Of a stretch of DNA of 64,000 nucleotides, positions 17,130-26,317 are shown piece after piece. Under the pieces are notes generated by a model. That model did no database searches. It was not told the origin of the DNA and saw only the letters and a program-made list of their open reading frames with translations. Position numbers and translations under genes: made by a program. The stretch is from Candidatus Methanoperedens sp. (lineage in GTDB: Archaea > Halobacteriota > Methanosarcinia > Methanosarcinales > Methanoperedenaceae), in the NCBI GenBank assembly GCA_028715885.1, contig JAQUQX010000003.1:20158-84157 (forward strand), in the 5' to 3' direction. Numbering within the stretch: the stretch's first letter is position 1; every line of letters begins with the position of its first letter.

Positions 17130-17746
17130 TCCTGCATCACCCTGAGATACTGCGCAGGTATCTCCTCTGCAAGCACAATATTTTCAGTAGCAGAAAGCAT
17201 AGTTACCCCATCGTCCTGCGCTTCCCCTGCGTTTATGACCAGCAGCACAGGGTCATCGGTATGGATTTTTGCAACTTCCCGAGCCTTCTCCACCGACGTG
17301 CTCAGATGCACATATCTCTGCTTTATTGGCTTTATCCCCTTTTCGAGCAGTATATCCACTTCCTCGCGGCTTGCCCCGTAATAAAGCTCCGGGAGCGTAT
17401 TCTCATCATAATCAAGATCTACATCCACGGAATGACCATACCGCGCCCTGATCTTATTGCCCTTAACCTCGTACCTGCCCTTCTCATCAGATTCGATAAT
17501 CGAAAAAAGTTTTTCCTTGTTTGACCATTTATATCGCGTCCTCATGGCATCCACAAGAACGTCCACATCCACCCAGCCGTGCTGGTTCATCGCCAGACCC
17601 AGGTCGTCAGGGAAATGCCGCAGCGCCCCTGAGACAAACCTGCCAAGCCGCTCTGTCTGTTCGTCATTCAACATAAGCGTCCCGGCTTCACCGCAGGCGC
17701 ATGCTTCTCCTCTAAAGAACCCATGGTTCTGGCATTTTTTTATCAT
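17126..17746 (-). CDS. kptA: RNA 2'-phosphotransferase KptA/Tpt1
   Basis: Removes an RNA 2'-phosphate by transfer to NAD. An N-terminal extension holds a Cys/His cluster (CQNHGFFRGEACACG). The family core follows: FVSGALRHFPDDLGLAMNQHGWVDVDVLV, RARYGHS, and KQRYVHLSTSVEKAREVAK with the NAD-binding residues. 206 aa. The gene faces rtcA, another RNA-end enzyme. Confidence 0.92.
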   Translation of the reverse strand: MIKKCQNHGFFRGEACACGEAGTLMLNDEQTERLGRFVSGALRHFPDDLGLAMNQHGWVDVDVLVDAMRTRYKWSNKEKLFSIIESDEKGRYEVKGNKIRARYGHSVDVDLDYDENTLPELYYGASREEVDILLEKGIKPIKQRYVHLSTSVEKAREVAKIHTDDPVLLVINAGEAQDDGVTMLSATENIVLAEEIPAQYLRVMQD

Positions 17747-17803
17747 TTCGCGTGTTTATATGAATCGATTTGTTATATAATTTACCAGCCCGCCTGACAG
17801 ACA

Positions 17804-18040
17804 TTACCTGTTCAGCGACTTCCTGATATCCATGTTAGGGTTTTCAAGTTTAGGTATTTCTTTTGTGAGCCTGCTCATTTCTTCTTCCCGTTTCTTTGCT
17901 GCCGGGGATTTGCTTTTTTCATTGCATGCCTCGCACCTGTATCCCACAACCGCAAGCCTCGATGAATACACAGGATACCTTTTTTTACCTTTAAGGTCAA
18001 CCCCGCAATCCACACAGTTGTTATGGTCTATGCTTTCCAT
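17804..18040 (-). CDS. small zinc-ribbon protein
   Basis: 78-aa protein with two CxxC knuckles (CVDCG and CEACN) about 25 residues apart, followed by a Lys/Glu-rich helical tail. Probably binds zinc. Function not recognised. Its start touches the stop of the UPF0179 gene, so the two are co-transcribed. Confidence 0.7.
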   Translation of the reverse strand: MESIDHNNCVDCGVDLKGKKRYPVYSSRLAVVGYRCEACNEKSKSPAAKKREEEMSRLTKEIPKLENPNMDIRKSLNR

Positions 18041-18499
18041 TTACCTTTTTACCTCCACAACTTTTAATGAATATCCTTTCCTGCACGGCTCGTTCATCTC
18101 GCCTTCCGCATTTATAATCACGAATTTATCCCCCTGCCGCAGCCCTGAAGGATGGCATAAAACAAAATTTTCGCAATTTGCAATACTGCATGATACAGGT
18201 TCATATACTATTTTCGAACCTTTTATGGCTTTTCTGGATTCAATAGCCAGAGTAACAGGCGCCTCTATAACCTCTACAGCACTTACGCCTGAATCATGCA
18301 CAAAGCACTCGTGTTTTCCGGTATTACGAAGATTGATTATCCTGTACCTGCTTCCCTGATTCAGGCTAAGGCATGTTCTACTGAGTTTGCAAGGTTCGCA
18401 TTCTCTGGCAGCACCTTTAAAAATGAACTCGTTCCCGACTTTCGCAAGTTTTGTTCCTATCAACGTTATTATTGTATCCGATTCTTCCATATAATTCAC
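18041..18499 (-). CDS. UPF0179 family protein
   Basis: 152-aa archaeal protein of unknown function (UPF0179). Conserved cysteines are plentiful (ECEPCKLSRTC, HECFVHDSG, CSIANCENFVLCHPSGL, PCRKGY), suggesting metal or cluster binding. ATG codons at residues 1 and 4 are both possible starts. Co-transcribed with the small zinc-ribbon gene downstream. Confidence 0.82.
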   Translation of the reverse strand: MNYMEESDTIITLIGTKLAKVGNEFIFKGAARECEPCKLSRTCLSLNQGSRYRIINLRNTGKHECFVHDSGVSAVEVIEAPVTLAIESRKAIKGSKIVYEPVSCSIANCENFVLCHPSGLRQGDKFVIINAEGEMNEPCRKGYSLKVVEVKR

Positions 18500-18519
18500 C
18501 TTGTTAAACCTTCGTTAAA

Positions 18520-18539
18520 CCCCGTATTTAAATACGAGG
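18520..18539. repeat. degenerate copy of the ATTTAAAT palindrome
   Basis: CCCCGTATTTAAATACGAGG, identical to the core in the tRNA-Trp intron except for one mismatch in the right arm. It lies in the gap between egsA and the UPF0179 gene, where it could act as a processing or termination hairpin. Confidence 0.7.
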
Positions 18540-18556
18540 TATTTAAATCATGATCT

Positions 18557-19624
18557 TCATATCACTTTTGTGATTCTTGCGACCTTCTCTGCCGCCTCGC
18601 GTGTCAATCCTGTTCCAAGTATGGTATATCTCTCGGGACGAATCTTATGCGCATGAAGGAGTGCCTGAATAATATACTCTTCCTCTATTCCCAGTTCAGC
18701 GGCGTTCGTGGGCGCGCCGATTGTTTCCAGGGATGCACGGATTTCCTGCCAGTTTCCCCCGTGCAGGTACATCATCATTATTGTTCCTACACCGCACTGC
18801 TCGCCGTGCAGCGCGGGTTTTGGTGCAATCCCGTCAAGCGCATGGCTGAACTTGTGCTCGGAGCCGCTCGCGGGACGGGATGAGCCGGCGATGCTCATCG
18901 CCACTCCGCTTGCTACAAGCGCTTTCACCACAGTCCATGCTGACTCTTCAAGACCCGGTTTTATCAGTCCGGCGGATTCGATCAGTATTTTGGCAGTCAT
19001 TTTTGAGATAATCGAGGCGTATTCGCTGAAAGGCTCATCGCGCAGCCTGTGAGCCAGTTCCCAGTCGCGCACCGCGGTATAATTAGAGATTATGTCGCCG
19101 CATCCCGCTGCCAGCAGGCGGTACGGCGCAGCGGCAATGATGGCTGTGTCCGCCACCACCGCAAGAGGGGTCTGCGCGGCTTCGGAAACGGTTTTATCGT
19201 TCCTGAGGATGGATGCGCGGGATGAAACGATTCCGTCGTGCGAGGCGGCTGTCGGTACGCTGATGAACGGTATATCAAGATGCACGGAAGCAAGCTTTGC
19301 AATATCTATGGACTTGCCGCCTCCCACGCCCAGCAAGAACGATGCTTTTACCTCGCCGGCTATTTTCTCGGCTTTCCTGACCTCGGAAAGTGTGGGTTTT
19401 TCAACTATGGCTGTATTCACGTCAAAGCCGGAATCTTCCAGGGAAACTGCAACTGTTTTTCCGGCAGCCTTAAGCGTTCTGCCTCCGGCTACGATAAGGG
19501 CGCTCCCATTAAGCTTAAGGTCTTTACAAACCTTACCTGTGTCGCTGATAACACCATGACCGACAACAACAGTTCTTGGCAGTTGCATCCACCTGTTTTT
19601 ATGGTTTTCTTTGCTCTCGTTCAT
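18557..19624 (-). CDS. egsA: sn-glycerol-1-phosphate dehydrogenase
   Basis: Makes the glycerol-1-phosphate backbone of archaeal lipids from dihydroxyacetone phosphate. NAD(P) loop [16 protein letters not shown] and zinc ligands in [23 protein letters not shown] and [19 protein letters not shown] are all present. The start was set at ATG 19624 ([16 protein letters not shown]) because the longer frame would overlap the divergent DUF63 gene. Confidence 0.93.
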   Translation of the reverse strand: MNESKENHKNRWMQLPRTVVVGHGVISDTGKVCKDLKLNGSALIVAGGRTLKAAGKTVAVSLEDSGFDVNTAIVEKPTLSEVRKAEKIAGEVKASFLLGVGGGKSIDIAKLASVHLDIPFISVPTAASHDGIVSSRASILRNDKTVSEAAQTPLAVVADTAIIAAAPYRLLAAGCGDIISNYTAVRDWELAHRLRDEPFSEYASIISKMTAKILIESAGLIKPGLEESAWTVVKALVASGVAMSIAGSSRPASGSEHKFSHALDGIAPKPALHGEQCGVGTIMMMYLHGGNWQEIRASLETIGAPTNAAELGIEEEYIIQALLHAHKIRPERYTILGTGLTREAAEKVARITKVI

Positions 19625-19635
19625 AAGGTCATTAT

Positions 19636-20496
19636 ATGAATATAATAGATACAATCTGGCAGTATATATATAAGTACTATATAAGCGGCGTAATCAATGA
19701 TACGTCTTATAATCCTGTGGACACGCTAACTTATGCGATAGTGCTGGGTATTAGCCTTTTCGGAATATTAAAGCTGCTGGATAAACTCGATGTAAAGATA
19801 GATACGCAATTCATAATTGCGGTAACGCCGTACGTTCTTGCAGGCTCTTCCTTGCGCGTGCTTGAAGATTCAAACATATTCACCCCGCCGCTGCGGTATC
19901 TCTTCGTAACGCCTCTTATATATTTTTTCGTGTTTGCAGTGACGATAAGCCTGCTTACGCTTGCGATTTATCTTGAACGAAAAGGAAAAATAAAGGATTA
20001 TCACGCGTTTTTTGGCTATGCCGGGATTGCGTGGACTGTGATTAATATAGCGGCGCTGCTGGCGGTCGGGGAAGTAACGAATCCCGTTCCTGCTGCTGCT
20101 ATACTGGCTCTGGGCGTCATTGCCACATCTGTTGTCTATTTCATATCATTGCGGCTCGATTTCACGCTTCTTACAAACAAACTCAACATATCCCTGCTGT
20201 TTGTTCATCTGCTGGACGCTTCTTCCACATTCGTGGGCATGGACTGGCTCGGATACTATGAAAAGCATGTGGCTCCAACGTTCTTTATTGATATGGCAGG
20301 TAATTATATCGCCCATCCCTCACTCGTGATGTATCCGCTAAAACTGCTGGTGTTCATACCTGTAATTTATATGCTTGACAACACATCTGACAATGATAAA
20401 GAAAGAAAACTGATTGACCTGTTGAAACTTGCCATACTGGTGCTGGGGCTTTCGCCTGCGACGCGAAACACCCTGCGGATATTGATGGGAGTATGA
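19636..20496 (+). CDS. DUF63 family membrane protein
   Basis: 286-aa protein with eight or so hydrophobic segments. DUF63 features include [36 protein letters not shown] and the C-terminal [13 protein letters not shown]. Euryarchaeal family of unknown function; the conserved Asp, His and Glu in the membrane suggest an enzyme. It is 1 nt upstream of the SpoIIM-like gene. Confidence 0.85.
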   Translation: MNIIDTIWQYIYKYYISGVINDTSYNPVDTLTYAIVLGISLFGILKLLDKLDVKIDTQFIIAVTPYVLAGSSLRVLEDSNIFTPPLRYLFVTPLIYFFVFAVTISLLTLAIYLERKGKIKDYHAFFGYAGIAWTVINIAALLAVGEVTNPVPAAAILALGVIATSVVYFISLRLDFTLLTNKLNISLLFVHLLDASSTFVGMDWLGYYEKHVAPTFFIDMAGNYIAHPSLVMYPLKLLVFIPVIYMLDNTSDNDKERKLIDLLKLAILVLGLSPATRNTLRILMGV

Positions 20497-20497
20497 A

Positions 20498-21079
20498 ATG
20501 AAAAACTTCGAATACATCTATTCCTTGAGGAAATATATCTTTATAATCACCGGGCTTTTTATCTTTTCATTGATGATAGGGTTCCTGGCATCGGTTAAAA
20601 ATCCCGCGTTGTCTGAAAATTATCTTGAAATGTTTAAACAGTCGTTCGGGTGGATAAAGGCGCTTCCACCTCTTGCGATTATGCTTCTGATTTTCCTGAA
20701 TAATGCCTTTAAAAGCCTGCTGGCTCTTGTGCTTGGGGTGGGGCTTGGCATCATACCGCTTTTTTTTGTTGCGGGAAATGGAATAGTTATAGGGATGCTG
20801 TCGGATGTGGTTTTAAGGCAGAAGGGAGTTCTTTTTGTCCTCGCAGCGCTAGTGCCCCACGGCATCATAGAAGTTCCTATGATATTGATAAGCTCAGGTA
20901 TAGGACTCAGGCTGGGGTATGTGATGTACCTCTCCATAAGAGGGGCGAAAACTGATATAAAACAGGAGTTTATGCAGGGCATTATGTTTTACATAAAAGT
21001 GGTCATGCCCCTGATTTTTGTGGCTGCGGTAATTGAGACGTTTGTGACGCCGCTTATAGCTTCGCTGGTTATGGTCTGA
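20498..21079 (+). CDS. SpoIIM-like (DUF95) membrane protein
   Basis: 193-aa protein with five or six membrane helices. The family segment LIFLNNAFKSLLALVLGVGLGIIPLFFVAGNGIVIGML and VPHGIIEVPMILISSGIGLRLG are clear. Archaeal members have no known role in sporulation; a membrane remodelling or transport role is guessed. Co-transcribed with the DUF63 gene. Confidence 0.85.
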   Translation: MKNFEYIYSLRKYIFIITGLFIFSLMIGFLASVKNPALSENYLEMFKQSFGWIKALPPLAIMLLIFLNNAFKSLLALVLGVGLGIIPLFFVAGNGIVIGMLSDVVLRQKGVLFVLAALVPHGIIEVPMILISSGIGLRLGYVMYLSIRGAKTDIKQEFMQGIMFYIKVVMPLIFVAAVIETFVTPLIASLVMV

Positions 21080-21194
21080 GTTATGGTATTACGGGTATTA
21101 TCCATCGGATTTTATAGGTCGATTGCCAAAACAGGATAAAAATATTTGTTGGACATATAGCCATGAAATCCTAAAAAGTTTTGACTAGCAATTT

Positions 21195-21380
21195 TTATTG
21201 TTTAGGTTTAAATGATACAGCTAACCAAATAAGCACGGCTGCAACGATAACATACGCCAGCGGAGAATCTATTTTGGGTATTTGTTTTAACTGCATTTGT
21301 ATTCCTTGCTGTAATAATAATGACCCAGTTATAAGAAAACCTATACTCAAATATTCAAAATAATTTTTTCTTAGTTCCAC
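21195..21380 (-). CDS. small two-helix membrane protein
   Basis: 61 residues with two hydrophobic segments (YLSIGFLITGSLLLQQG and SPLAYVIVAAVLIWLAVSF). GTG start. No family recognised; AT-rich like the two genes that follow it. Confidence 0.45.
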   Translation of the reverse strand: MELRKNYFEYLSIGFLITGSLLLQQGIQMQLKQIPKIDSPLAYVIVAAVLIWLAVSFKPKQ

Positions 21381-21467
21381 AAATTGTAATCGCCACTAAA
21401 CCTTAAATAGTTATCTACATTTAAACAAAATTAACTTTGCCTGATATTTATGACTGTGGTGACTATT

Positions 21468-21824
21468 TTAATATCCCCGTCCCCCGCAGGCAGGACATCT
21501 ACCAGTACCATGACAAGCTGGACATCTCTGATTGAACATAAGCCCAACAAATCCTCCACCATAACATCTATGACACTTTCCCCCTCCTCCGCAATTTGCA
21601 CATACCTGCGGTGGTGGATTATAATTACTTATTGAATTTGATTGCGGTTGTTGTGCGGCTGGAGATGATTTTCCAAATAAACTTAATACGTATAAAAAAA
21701 TTAATAATATTCCCATATAAAAGATGAATTTTATTATTTCAAAAATCACACTACCATATGTTATTATAATGTATCCAATAAAAACTATTCCAATAAGAGC
21801 AATTATTTTTTCTGATTTTTCCAT
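21468..21824 (-). CDS. membrane protein with DnaJ-like zinc repeats
   Basis: 118 aa. Two membrane helices (residues 7-50) are followed by a Pro/Gln/Ser linker and a Cys-Gly-rich domain with four CxxC units (CANCGGGG, CHRCYGGG, CPACHGTG, CPACGGRG), like the central zinc domain of DnaJ. Probably a membrane-tethered protein-binding zinc module. Its first codons and upstream region are near-identical to those of the neighbouring secreted protein gene. Confidence 0.7.
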   Translation of the reverse strand: MEKSEKIIALIGIVFIGYIIITYGSVIFEIIKFIFYMGILLIFLYVLSLFGKSSPAAQQPQSNSISNYNPPPQVCANCGGGGKCHRCYGGGFVGLMFNQRCPACHGTGRCPACGGRGY

Positions 21825-21861
21825 CAGTATATGCTTTTTTTTATAGGATTTAAAACTTTCT
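21799..21861. repeat. 63-nt repeat, copy 1 (leader and first codons)
   Basis: Aligns without gaps to 22825-22887 with 5 differences. It covers the first 9 codons of the zinc-repeat membrane protein and the upstream sequence, including an A-rich stretch (minus strand) that may be the promoter. Confidence 0.85.
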
Positions 21862-21884
21862 AAAAATGTGACATGATGGAGGCA

Positions 21885-22850
21885 TTACTTGTTATGTTTT
21901 AAGCCTCTCTTTATGGAAAATCCTATTAATATTGCAACAACTGCTAATAAAGACCTAAAACCAGGAATTGACTTCTGGGTAGGGGTTGCTACCGGGGTTT
22001 GAGACGCGACTTCCCTAACCTTGATAGGCAGACTTAAAGTAGAATCTCCGCCTGTATCTTTATCGTCTCCGAAATAATACACAACTCTTCCATCCACATT
22101 AAACTGCCCAGCCTGATTGGATTTTATTCTTACTTCAATGTCCTTTCCATCTCCCGGCTCAAGTTCGTAGTTAGCCGCAAACTGACCAGACATAACCTTG
22201 CTGAACTCAGAGGAGGTCACGCTCATTCCAGAAGGCGGGATTATTATCACCTGAACGTGCATTTTTGGTTTTGTAATCAGGTTCAGGGCAGAGAGTTTGA
22301 GTATAATGTCTTCGCCGAGCACAACGTCGGTTTTGTCTCCGTGAAGGCTGACGCTGGGCTTGGAAGGCTGACCTGAAATAGAGGTAGAAGTTGGAGTGGG
22401 AGTGGAAGTTAAGGCATAACCTATTTTCGAAGTTCCATAAATAATTAGTTTATATGAACCTGCAAAGTGCCAATAACGATTCGATGATGTTGCTTTCACA
22501 TATATTTTATTAAGTCCTTTTTTAAGATTTTCAGGAGGAACTATTACTAAAAATGTTCCATCTCCATTAAAGTCTTGGGACTTAATAGGTGCATCATTTA
22601 AATAAATCGTGAGTTTATAGCCATAGTTCCTGTTAGCATAAACTACAATTTCTAAAGGTTGTTCATTTGAAGAAATGTTGAAAGTTCCTACTGGGGTGGT
22701 ACCTTCATTGTCTGAAGTAAATTCCTTTGCTATTCCCATATCCGAAAAAGTAGTTATGGTTTCAGCCGATACTGTCGGTATTAATAATATTATAGTAGAA
22801 AAAAATATCGATAATTTCCATAGGGCAATTAATTTTTCTGATTTTACCAT
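21885..22850 (-). CDS. secreted, membrane-anchored protein with C-terminal domain shared with the LemA fusion
   Basis: 321 aa. Signal peptide (LSIFFSTIILLIPTVSA), an N-terminal beta-rich region (residues 30-145), a Thr/Ser/Pro linker, a domain at about 165-285 and a C-terminal PGF-CTERM-like anchor (IPGFRSLLAVVAILIGFSIKRG). The 165-285 domain (KTDVVLGEDIILKLSALNL, IIPPSGMSVTSSEF, GRVVYYFGDDKD) is strongly similar to the C-terminal domain of the LemA-type protein at 56804-57781. Function unknown; extracellular location inferred. Confidence 0.75.
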   Translation of the reverse strand: MVKSEKLIALWKLSIFFSTIILLIPTVSAETITTFSDMGIAKEFTSDNEGTTPVGTFNISSNEQPLEIVVYANRNYGYKLTIYLNDAPIKSQDFNGDGTFLVIVPPENLKKGLNKIYVKATSSNRYWHFAGSYKLIIYGTSKIGYALTSTPTPTSTSISGQPSKPSVSLHGDKTDVVLGEDIILKLSALNLITKPKMHVQVIIIPPSGMSVTSSEFSKVMSGQFAANYELEPGDGKDIEVRIKSNQAGQFNVDGRVVYYFGDDKDTGGDSTLSLPIKVREVASQTPVATPTQKSIPGFRSLLAVVAILIGFSIKRGLKHNK

Positions 22851-22887
22851 CCATATATGCTTTTTTTTATGGGATTTAAAACTTTCT
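22825..22887. repeat. 63-nt repeat, copy 2 (leader and first codons)
   Basis: Second copy of the 63-nt segment at 21799-21861, spanning the first codons and upstream region of the secreted protein gene. Confidence 0.85.
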
Positions 22888-22892
22888 GAAGA

Positions 22893-24845
22893 TTAGTACC
22901 GTTTATTAAACTCCGGCAAAAGCCTGTCGAAATACTTCACCACAACACATGATTCCGTACATTTCCCGCAACGAGTGCACTCTTTATTGATTTTAAGCTG
23001 CGGCTCGATTTGTATAGCACCGACAGGGCATATTTTCAAACAAACCCCGCATTTTGTGCACTTCTTAGCCCTTATCAATTGCTTTGCAGTATTTTCAAAA
23101 AGCGATAACGCTTCCTCCCTCACAGGAGCATTAACAGAGATATGCCCCGATGAGAATATCTTGACGCTTCCGCTTTTTGTCCTGATTAACAGCACCCCGA
23201 GGTCTTCTGAGAATGTATTCCCGCCAAGGATATTGGCGATATTTTGAGCCTCACCAGGCATGAGCCCCGTAATTTTTCCTTCCATGGTATATCCGCCAGT
23301 CTTGCACGGCGAAACCCCGCCAGTCACTACGATGCCAAACTCTTCCTCCCTGCCTGTTAATTTTGTATTTATCCCAAGCTCCTCTGCAAGACGAACCATT
23401 TTCGGCGGCAGCGTTTTCCAGCGCCAGAAGCCGTGTTCGATGAATTTATCCGAAACTCCATGCTCCATCGCCCACTTTAAAAGATAATCATTCCAGCGCT
23501 CAAACAATTCGGGATGCAATTCCTTGAACCTGTAGTATTCGGCGCTGAGCTCGGCAGGGCACAGCCAGCAGCCAACGCGCTCAAAACCGAGGTCGTATAA
23601 AGGATTATACTCAAGTTTCCGGTAGTAAATGTAGAGCCACACCTCGATGGCTCGCCAGTTGCGGATGGGGAACACACTTACCTGTCCCGGAATGAAGGGG
23701 TTTTCTTCTTTCGGAGCTATCCGCGCGCGGGTGAATGATTCGTATTTCCTCTTTCCGTCGATTGTCAAACACCTGCGCCCTCCCCGTGTACATTCTTCCA
23801 TGACCGCGTTGATGGGCGCAAGTTTGCACACCTTGCAGCACCACCTGAAATCCTTTGCAGGAGGTCCGAAACTCGGAAGAGCTTCCCGGAAAGCCTCCTT
23901 TGCCTCCACTTCCATAAGCTCGATATTGTTTTCTTTGCAGAAACGCCGCGCAAATTCCACGGTTTCAGGAAACTCGATGCCAGTGTTTGCAAAGAACACT
24001 CTTATGGGTTTTTTCACGGCGCTTCGCGTAAGGTCAAGCGTGGTAAGGCTGTCCTTCCCGCCGCTGAAGGAAACGTAAACAGGCGAATCCCTGAACTCTT
24101 TCTGGTTGGCTATCCCGCGAATTGTGTTTACTGCATCCTTAACAAGCCTTTTCATGTGCGGCGCGTTGGCGCGGATAACGTCATCCATTGATGGCTTTCC
24201 GGTCAGGAAAAACGCCTTTTTTGATTCGATTTTCTTTATCCGAAGCGTATGTCCGGGTTTTTTCAACTCCGCGCTGTCCCTGTAAGATGTTCCGAATCCT
24301 GCAAGGTTTTTGCTGATTACAAGAACGGTATCCCCTTTATTTATGTCATCCGAGTACTCAAGGACATCGCTTCCGTCGATGTTTTTCCCGCTCAAGTGCC
24401 TCCCCCCTGATGATATTTTAACAAGTTTAGTCTGCATGCCTGAATTAATAAGCGCAGACGCTCCTTCAACCATGAGGTCGAGTTTGAAGGCGAGTTCTTT
24501 CATATCGAATCTCAGAATTCCGAAGCGAATGCCATCCACAATTATCTCATCGGTTTTGTCTTCCCCGGGGATTTTATTCAAAAGGACGGTTTTTCCTGAT
24601 AGGGGATTTATGCCGAAGGATTTTAGCATCAGGTCGTTGATAAGGCTTATTTCGTGCGGCGAGGAAAACCGCACGTCTCCGGGAGGGGAGAGCTGGATTT
24701 GATAGCCTTTTTCCCTGCATATTCCGCAGGACTCATCAAGTAAGGGGGTATTGCACTTCCTGCACCAGTAGATGTGGTTTTTTTCAGGTTCCCACGCAAT
24801 GCTTGAAGTTGCGGGTTTTGTCTTGTTTTGTTTCCAAGCGTGCAT
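22893..24845 (-). CDS. PAPS-reductase family protein fused to zinc ribbon, PUA-like and ferredoxin domains
   Basis: 650 aa. In order: zinc ribbon (CRKCNTPLLDESCGIC, residues 28-43), a region including a PUA-like domain (about 140-215), a PAPS reductase/PP-loop ATPase domain with SFSGGKDSLTTLDL at about 260 and the Cys cluster WCCKVCKLAPINAV, a second Cys motif GCWLCPAE, and two 4Fe-4S ferredoxin motifs at the C-terminus (CTKCGVCLKICPVG, CTRCGKCTESCVVVK). Archaeal proteins of this type may work in sulfur assimilation or RNA thiolation; substrate unknown. Confidence 0.85.
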   Translation of the reverse strand: MHAWKQNKTKPATSSIAWEPEKNHIYWCRKCNTPLLDESCGICREKGYQIQLSPPGDVRFSSPHEISLINDLMLKSFGINPLSGKTVLLNKIPGEDKTDEIIVDGIRFGILRFDMKELAFKLDLMVEGASALINSGMQTKLVKISSGGRHLSGKNIDGSDVLEYSDDINKGDTVLVISKNLAGFGTSYRDSAELKKPGHTLRIKKIESKKAFFLTGKPSMDDVIRANAPHMKRLVKDAVNTIRGIANQKEFRDSPVYVSFSGGKDSLTTLDLTRSAVKKPIRVFFANTGIEFPETVEFARRFCKENNIELMEVEAKEAFREALPSFGPPAKDFRWCCKVCKLAPINAVMEECTRGGRRCLTIDGKRKYESFTRARIAPKEENPFIPGQVSVFPIRNWRAIEVWLYIYYRKLEYNPLYDLGFERVGCWLCPAELSAEYYRFKELHPELFERWNDYLLKWAMEHGVSDKFIEHGFWRWKTLPPKMVRLAEELGINTKLTGREEEFGIVVTGGVSPCKTGGYTMEGKITGLMPGEAQNIANILGGNTFSEDLGVLLIRTKSGSVKIFSSGHISVNAPVREEALSLFENTAKQLIRAKKCTKCGVCLKICPVGAIQIEPQLKINKECTRCGKCTESCVVVKYFDRLLPEFNKRY

Positions 24846-24957
24846 TTCATGCTAATATTGGCAGGATACCTTAATTAATATTTGATGCACAGCTTTTGTC
24901 CATCAAACTGGGAGTTTCAAGAGATCTGCTGCCCCCTTCAAGGATGCTGATTCTCGA

Positions 24958-25548
24958 TTATCTGGATATCCACTTCATAGGGATGAACATGGAAACCTGC
25001 TGCTGGTATTTCCTGTATTCTTCCCCGAAAACCGAAAGCAGTCTTCTCTCCTCAATGTATGCTCCTATTATAAGATATATTGAAACAAGCGCCGAAGCTA
25101 CAAGGTCAAGCCGGCTCATTTCCATTTTTGTAAATAACAACAGCATACCGGATGCATAAAGCGGATGGCGGACTATCCCGTAGGCGCCATTTGTTATCAG
25201 AATATTTTTTGTTTGCTGCCTTATACCGATAAAATCCATGACATCAGTCTGGAGAACGGCATACACAAACATCCCCAGCGCAAAAATGCGGATAAGAATA
25301 ACGACAGGATACAACCACGGGGAGATGCTGTAAACAAGAGGCATCGATGCAGTGTATTTCATCCATGTGAGGAAAGCGGGCGCAAACGTAAGAAAACTTA
25401 TTATCGTATATCCTATCCTGTAAAACCGGAATCCCTTTCCCGGCAGCATCCGGGCTTTATTCTTAATGTAATCCGTTGCAAGAAGGCTGTGGATTAGTGC
25501 AAAAACAAGAAAGTAAACTAAAAACATCACTATGGCATTCATTTTCAT
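24958..25548 (-). CDS. isoprenylcysteine carboxyl methyltransferase-like membrane protein
   Basis: 196 aa with about five membrane helices and the family C-terminal signature NGAYGIVRHPLYASGMLLL then EERRLLSVFGEEYRKYQQQVSMFIP, which binds SAM. Acceptor substrate unknown; lipids or quinones are alternatives to prenyl-Cys. Confidence 0.82.
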   Translation of the reverse strand: MKMNAIVMFLVYFLVFALIHSLLATDYIKNKARMLPGKGFRFYRIGYTIISFLTFAPAFLTWMKYTASMPLVYSISPWLYPVVILIRIFALGMFVYAVLQTDVMDFIGIRQQTKNILITNGAYGIVRHPLYASGMLLLFTKMEMSRLDLVASALVSIYLIIGAYIEERRLLSVFGEEYRKYQQQVSMFIPMKWISR

Positions 25549-25612
25549 CTTTTATGTATATATTGGCTATTTAATTTGTATGGTTTGCAGTTATAATGTT
25601 CAAATGGAGTAA

Positions 25613-25623
25613 ACTTTATATAA
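25613..25623 (+). promoter_or_regulatory. TATA-like element for the response regulator gene
   Basis: TTTATATAA about 70 nt before the ATG at 25692, preceded by purines. Archaeal TATA box by sequence resemblance only. Confidence 0.4.
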
Positions 25624-25691
25624 GGCATCATCCTAATAATCATAATTATAATTATTCCGGATCGATAAAAAAACGAAAGGATGGGGATTAA

Positions 25692-26054
25692 ATGACAAAA
25701 GCATTGGTTGTGCAAAAAAATCACTTGAATCTGGAACTTGTGCTTGAGATACTCGAAGCACAGGGTTTTAATGCTGATAAAGCGCATGACGGGGAAGCAG
25801 CAATCAGAAAAATAGAAAAAGAAGTCTATGATTTAATACTCATGGATGTGGCACTGCCAGGCATGGATGGCATCGAAGTTACAAGAATAATCAAAAACAT
25901 GTCCTGTTATAAGGATGTGCCTGTAATAGCTTTAACTGCCTTTGCTATGAAAGGCGATAGGGAACGATTTCTTGATTCCGGATTTGATGATTATATACCA
26001 AAACCCATAGATGTATGTGAGTTTATGAGAAAGATGGAGACATATAAAAACTGA
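25692..26054 (+). CDS. single-domain response regulator
   Basis: 120-aa CheY-like receiver domain without output domain. Phospho-acceptor Asp in YDLILMDVALPGMDG, conserved Thr in IALTAFAMKGD and Lys in YIPKPIDVCEF. The first acidic pair of the family is replaced: KALVVQKNHLNLEL lacks the usual DD, which may weaken Mg binding. No kinase gene is adjacent. Monocistronic. Confidence 0.88.
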   Translation: MTKALVVQKNHLNLELVLEILEAQGFNADKAHDGEAAIRKIEKEVYDLILMDVALPGMDGIEVTRIIKNMSCYKDVPVIALTAFAMKGDRERFLDSGFDDYIPKPIDVCEFMRKMETYKN

Positions 26055-26155
26055 CACCGGGTTAGCTAACACTTCGATTTTTTTTTATTATTTTGCTCAA
26101 AATAAAGGATTATATAGCCTTGCACATAAATAAGGTACTGTAAGGAGGTTAAATT

Positions 26156-26278
26156 ATGGGCGTAGAAAAAGTTGGAGAGAAGTATAGATGTAACATATGC
26201 GGGAACGAGGTCGTCGTGACTAAAGCAGGCGGTGGAACTCTTGTCTGCTGCGGTGAGGATATGGAACTGCTCGAATAG
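26156..26278 (+). CDS. desulforedoxin-like small iron protein
   Basis: 40-aa protein with [11 protein letters not shown] and [11 protein letters not shown], the four cysteines of the desulforedoxin/N-terminal desulfoferrodoxin iron site. AAGGAGG ribosome binding site 8 nt before the ATG. A TATA-like ATTATATAG lies at about 26109. It converges with the superoxide dismutase gene, supporting an oxidative stress role. Confidence 0.88.
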   Translation: MGVEKVGEKYRCNICGNEVVVTKAGGGTLVCCGEDMELLE

Positions 26279-26317
26279 AGACCGGGTATCTGGTCAATTA
26301 ACAATATTATCCCGAAG

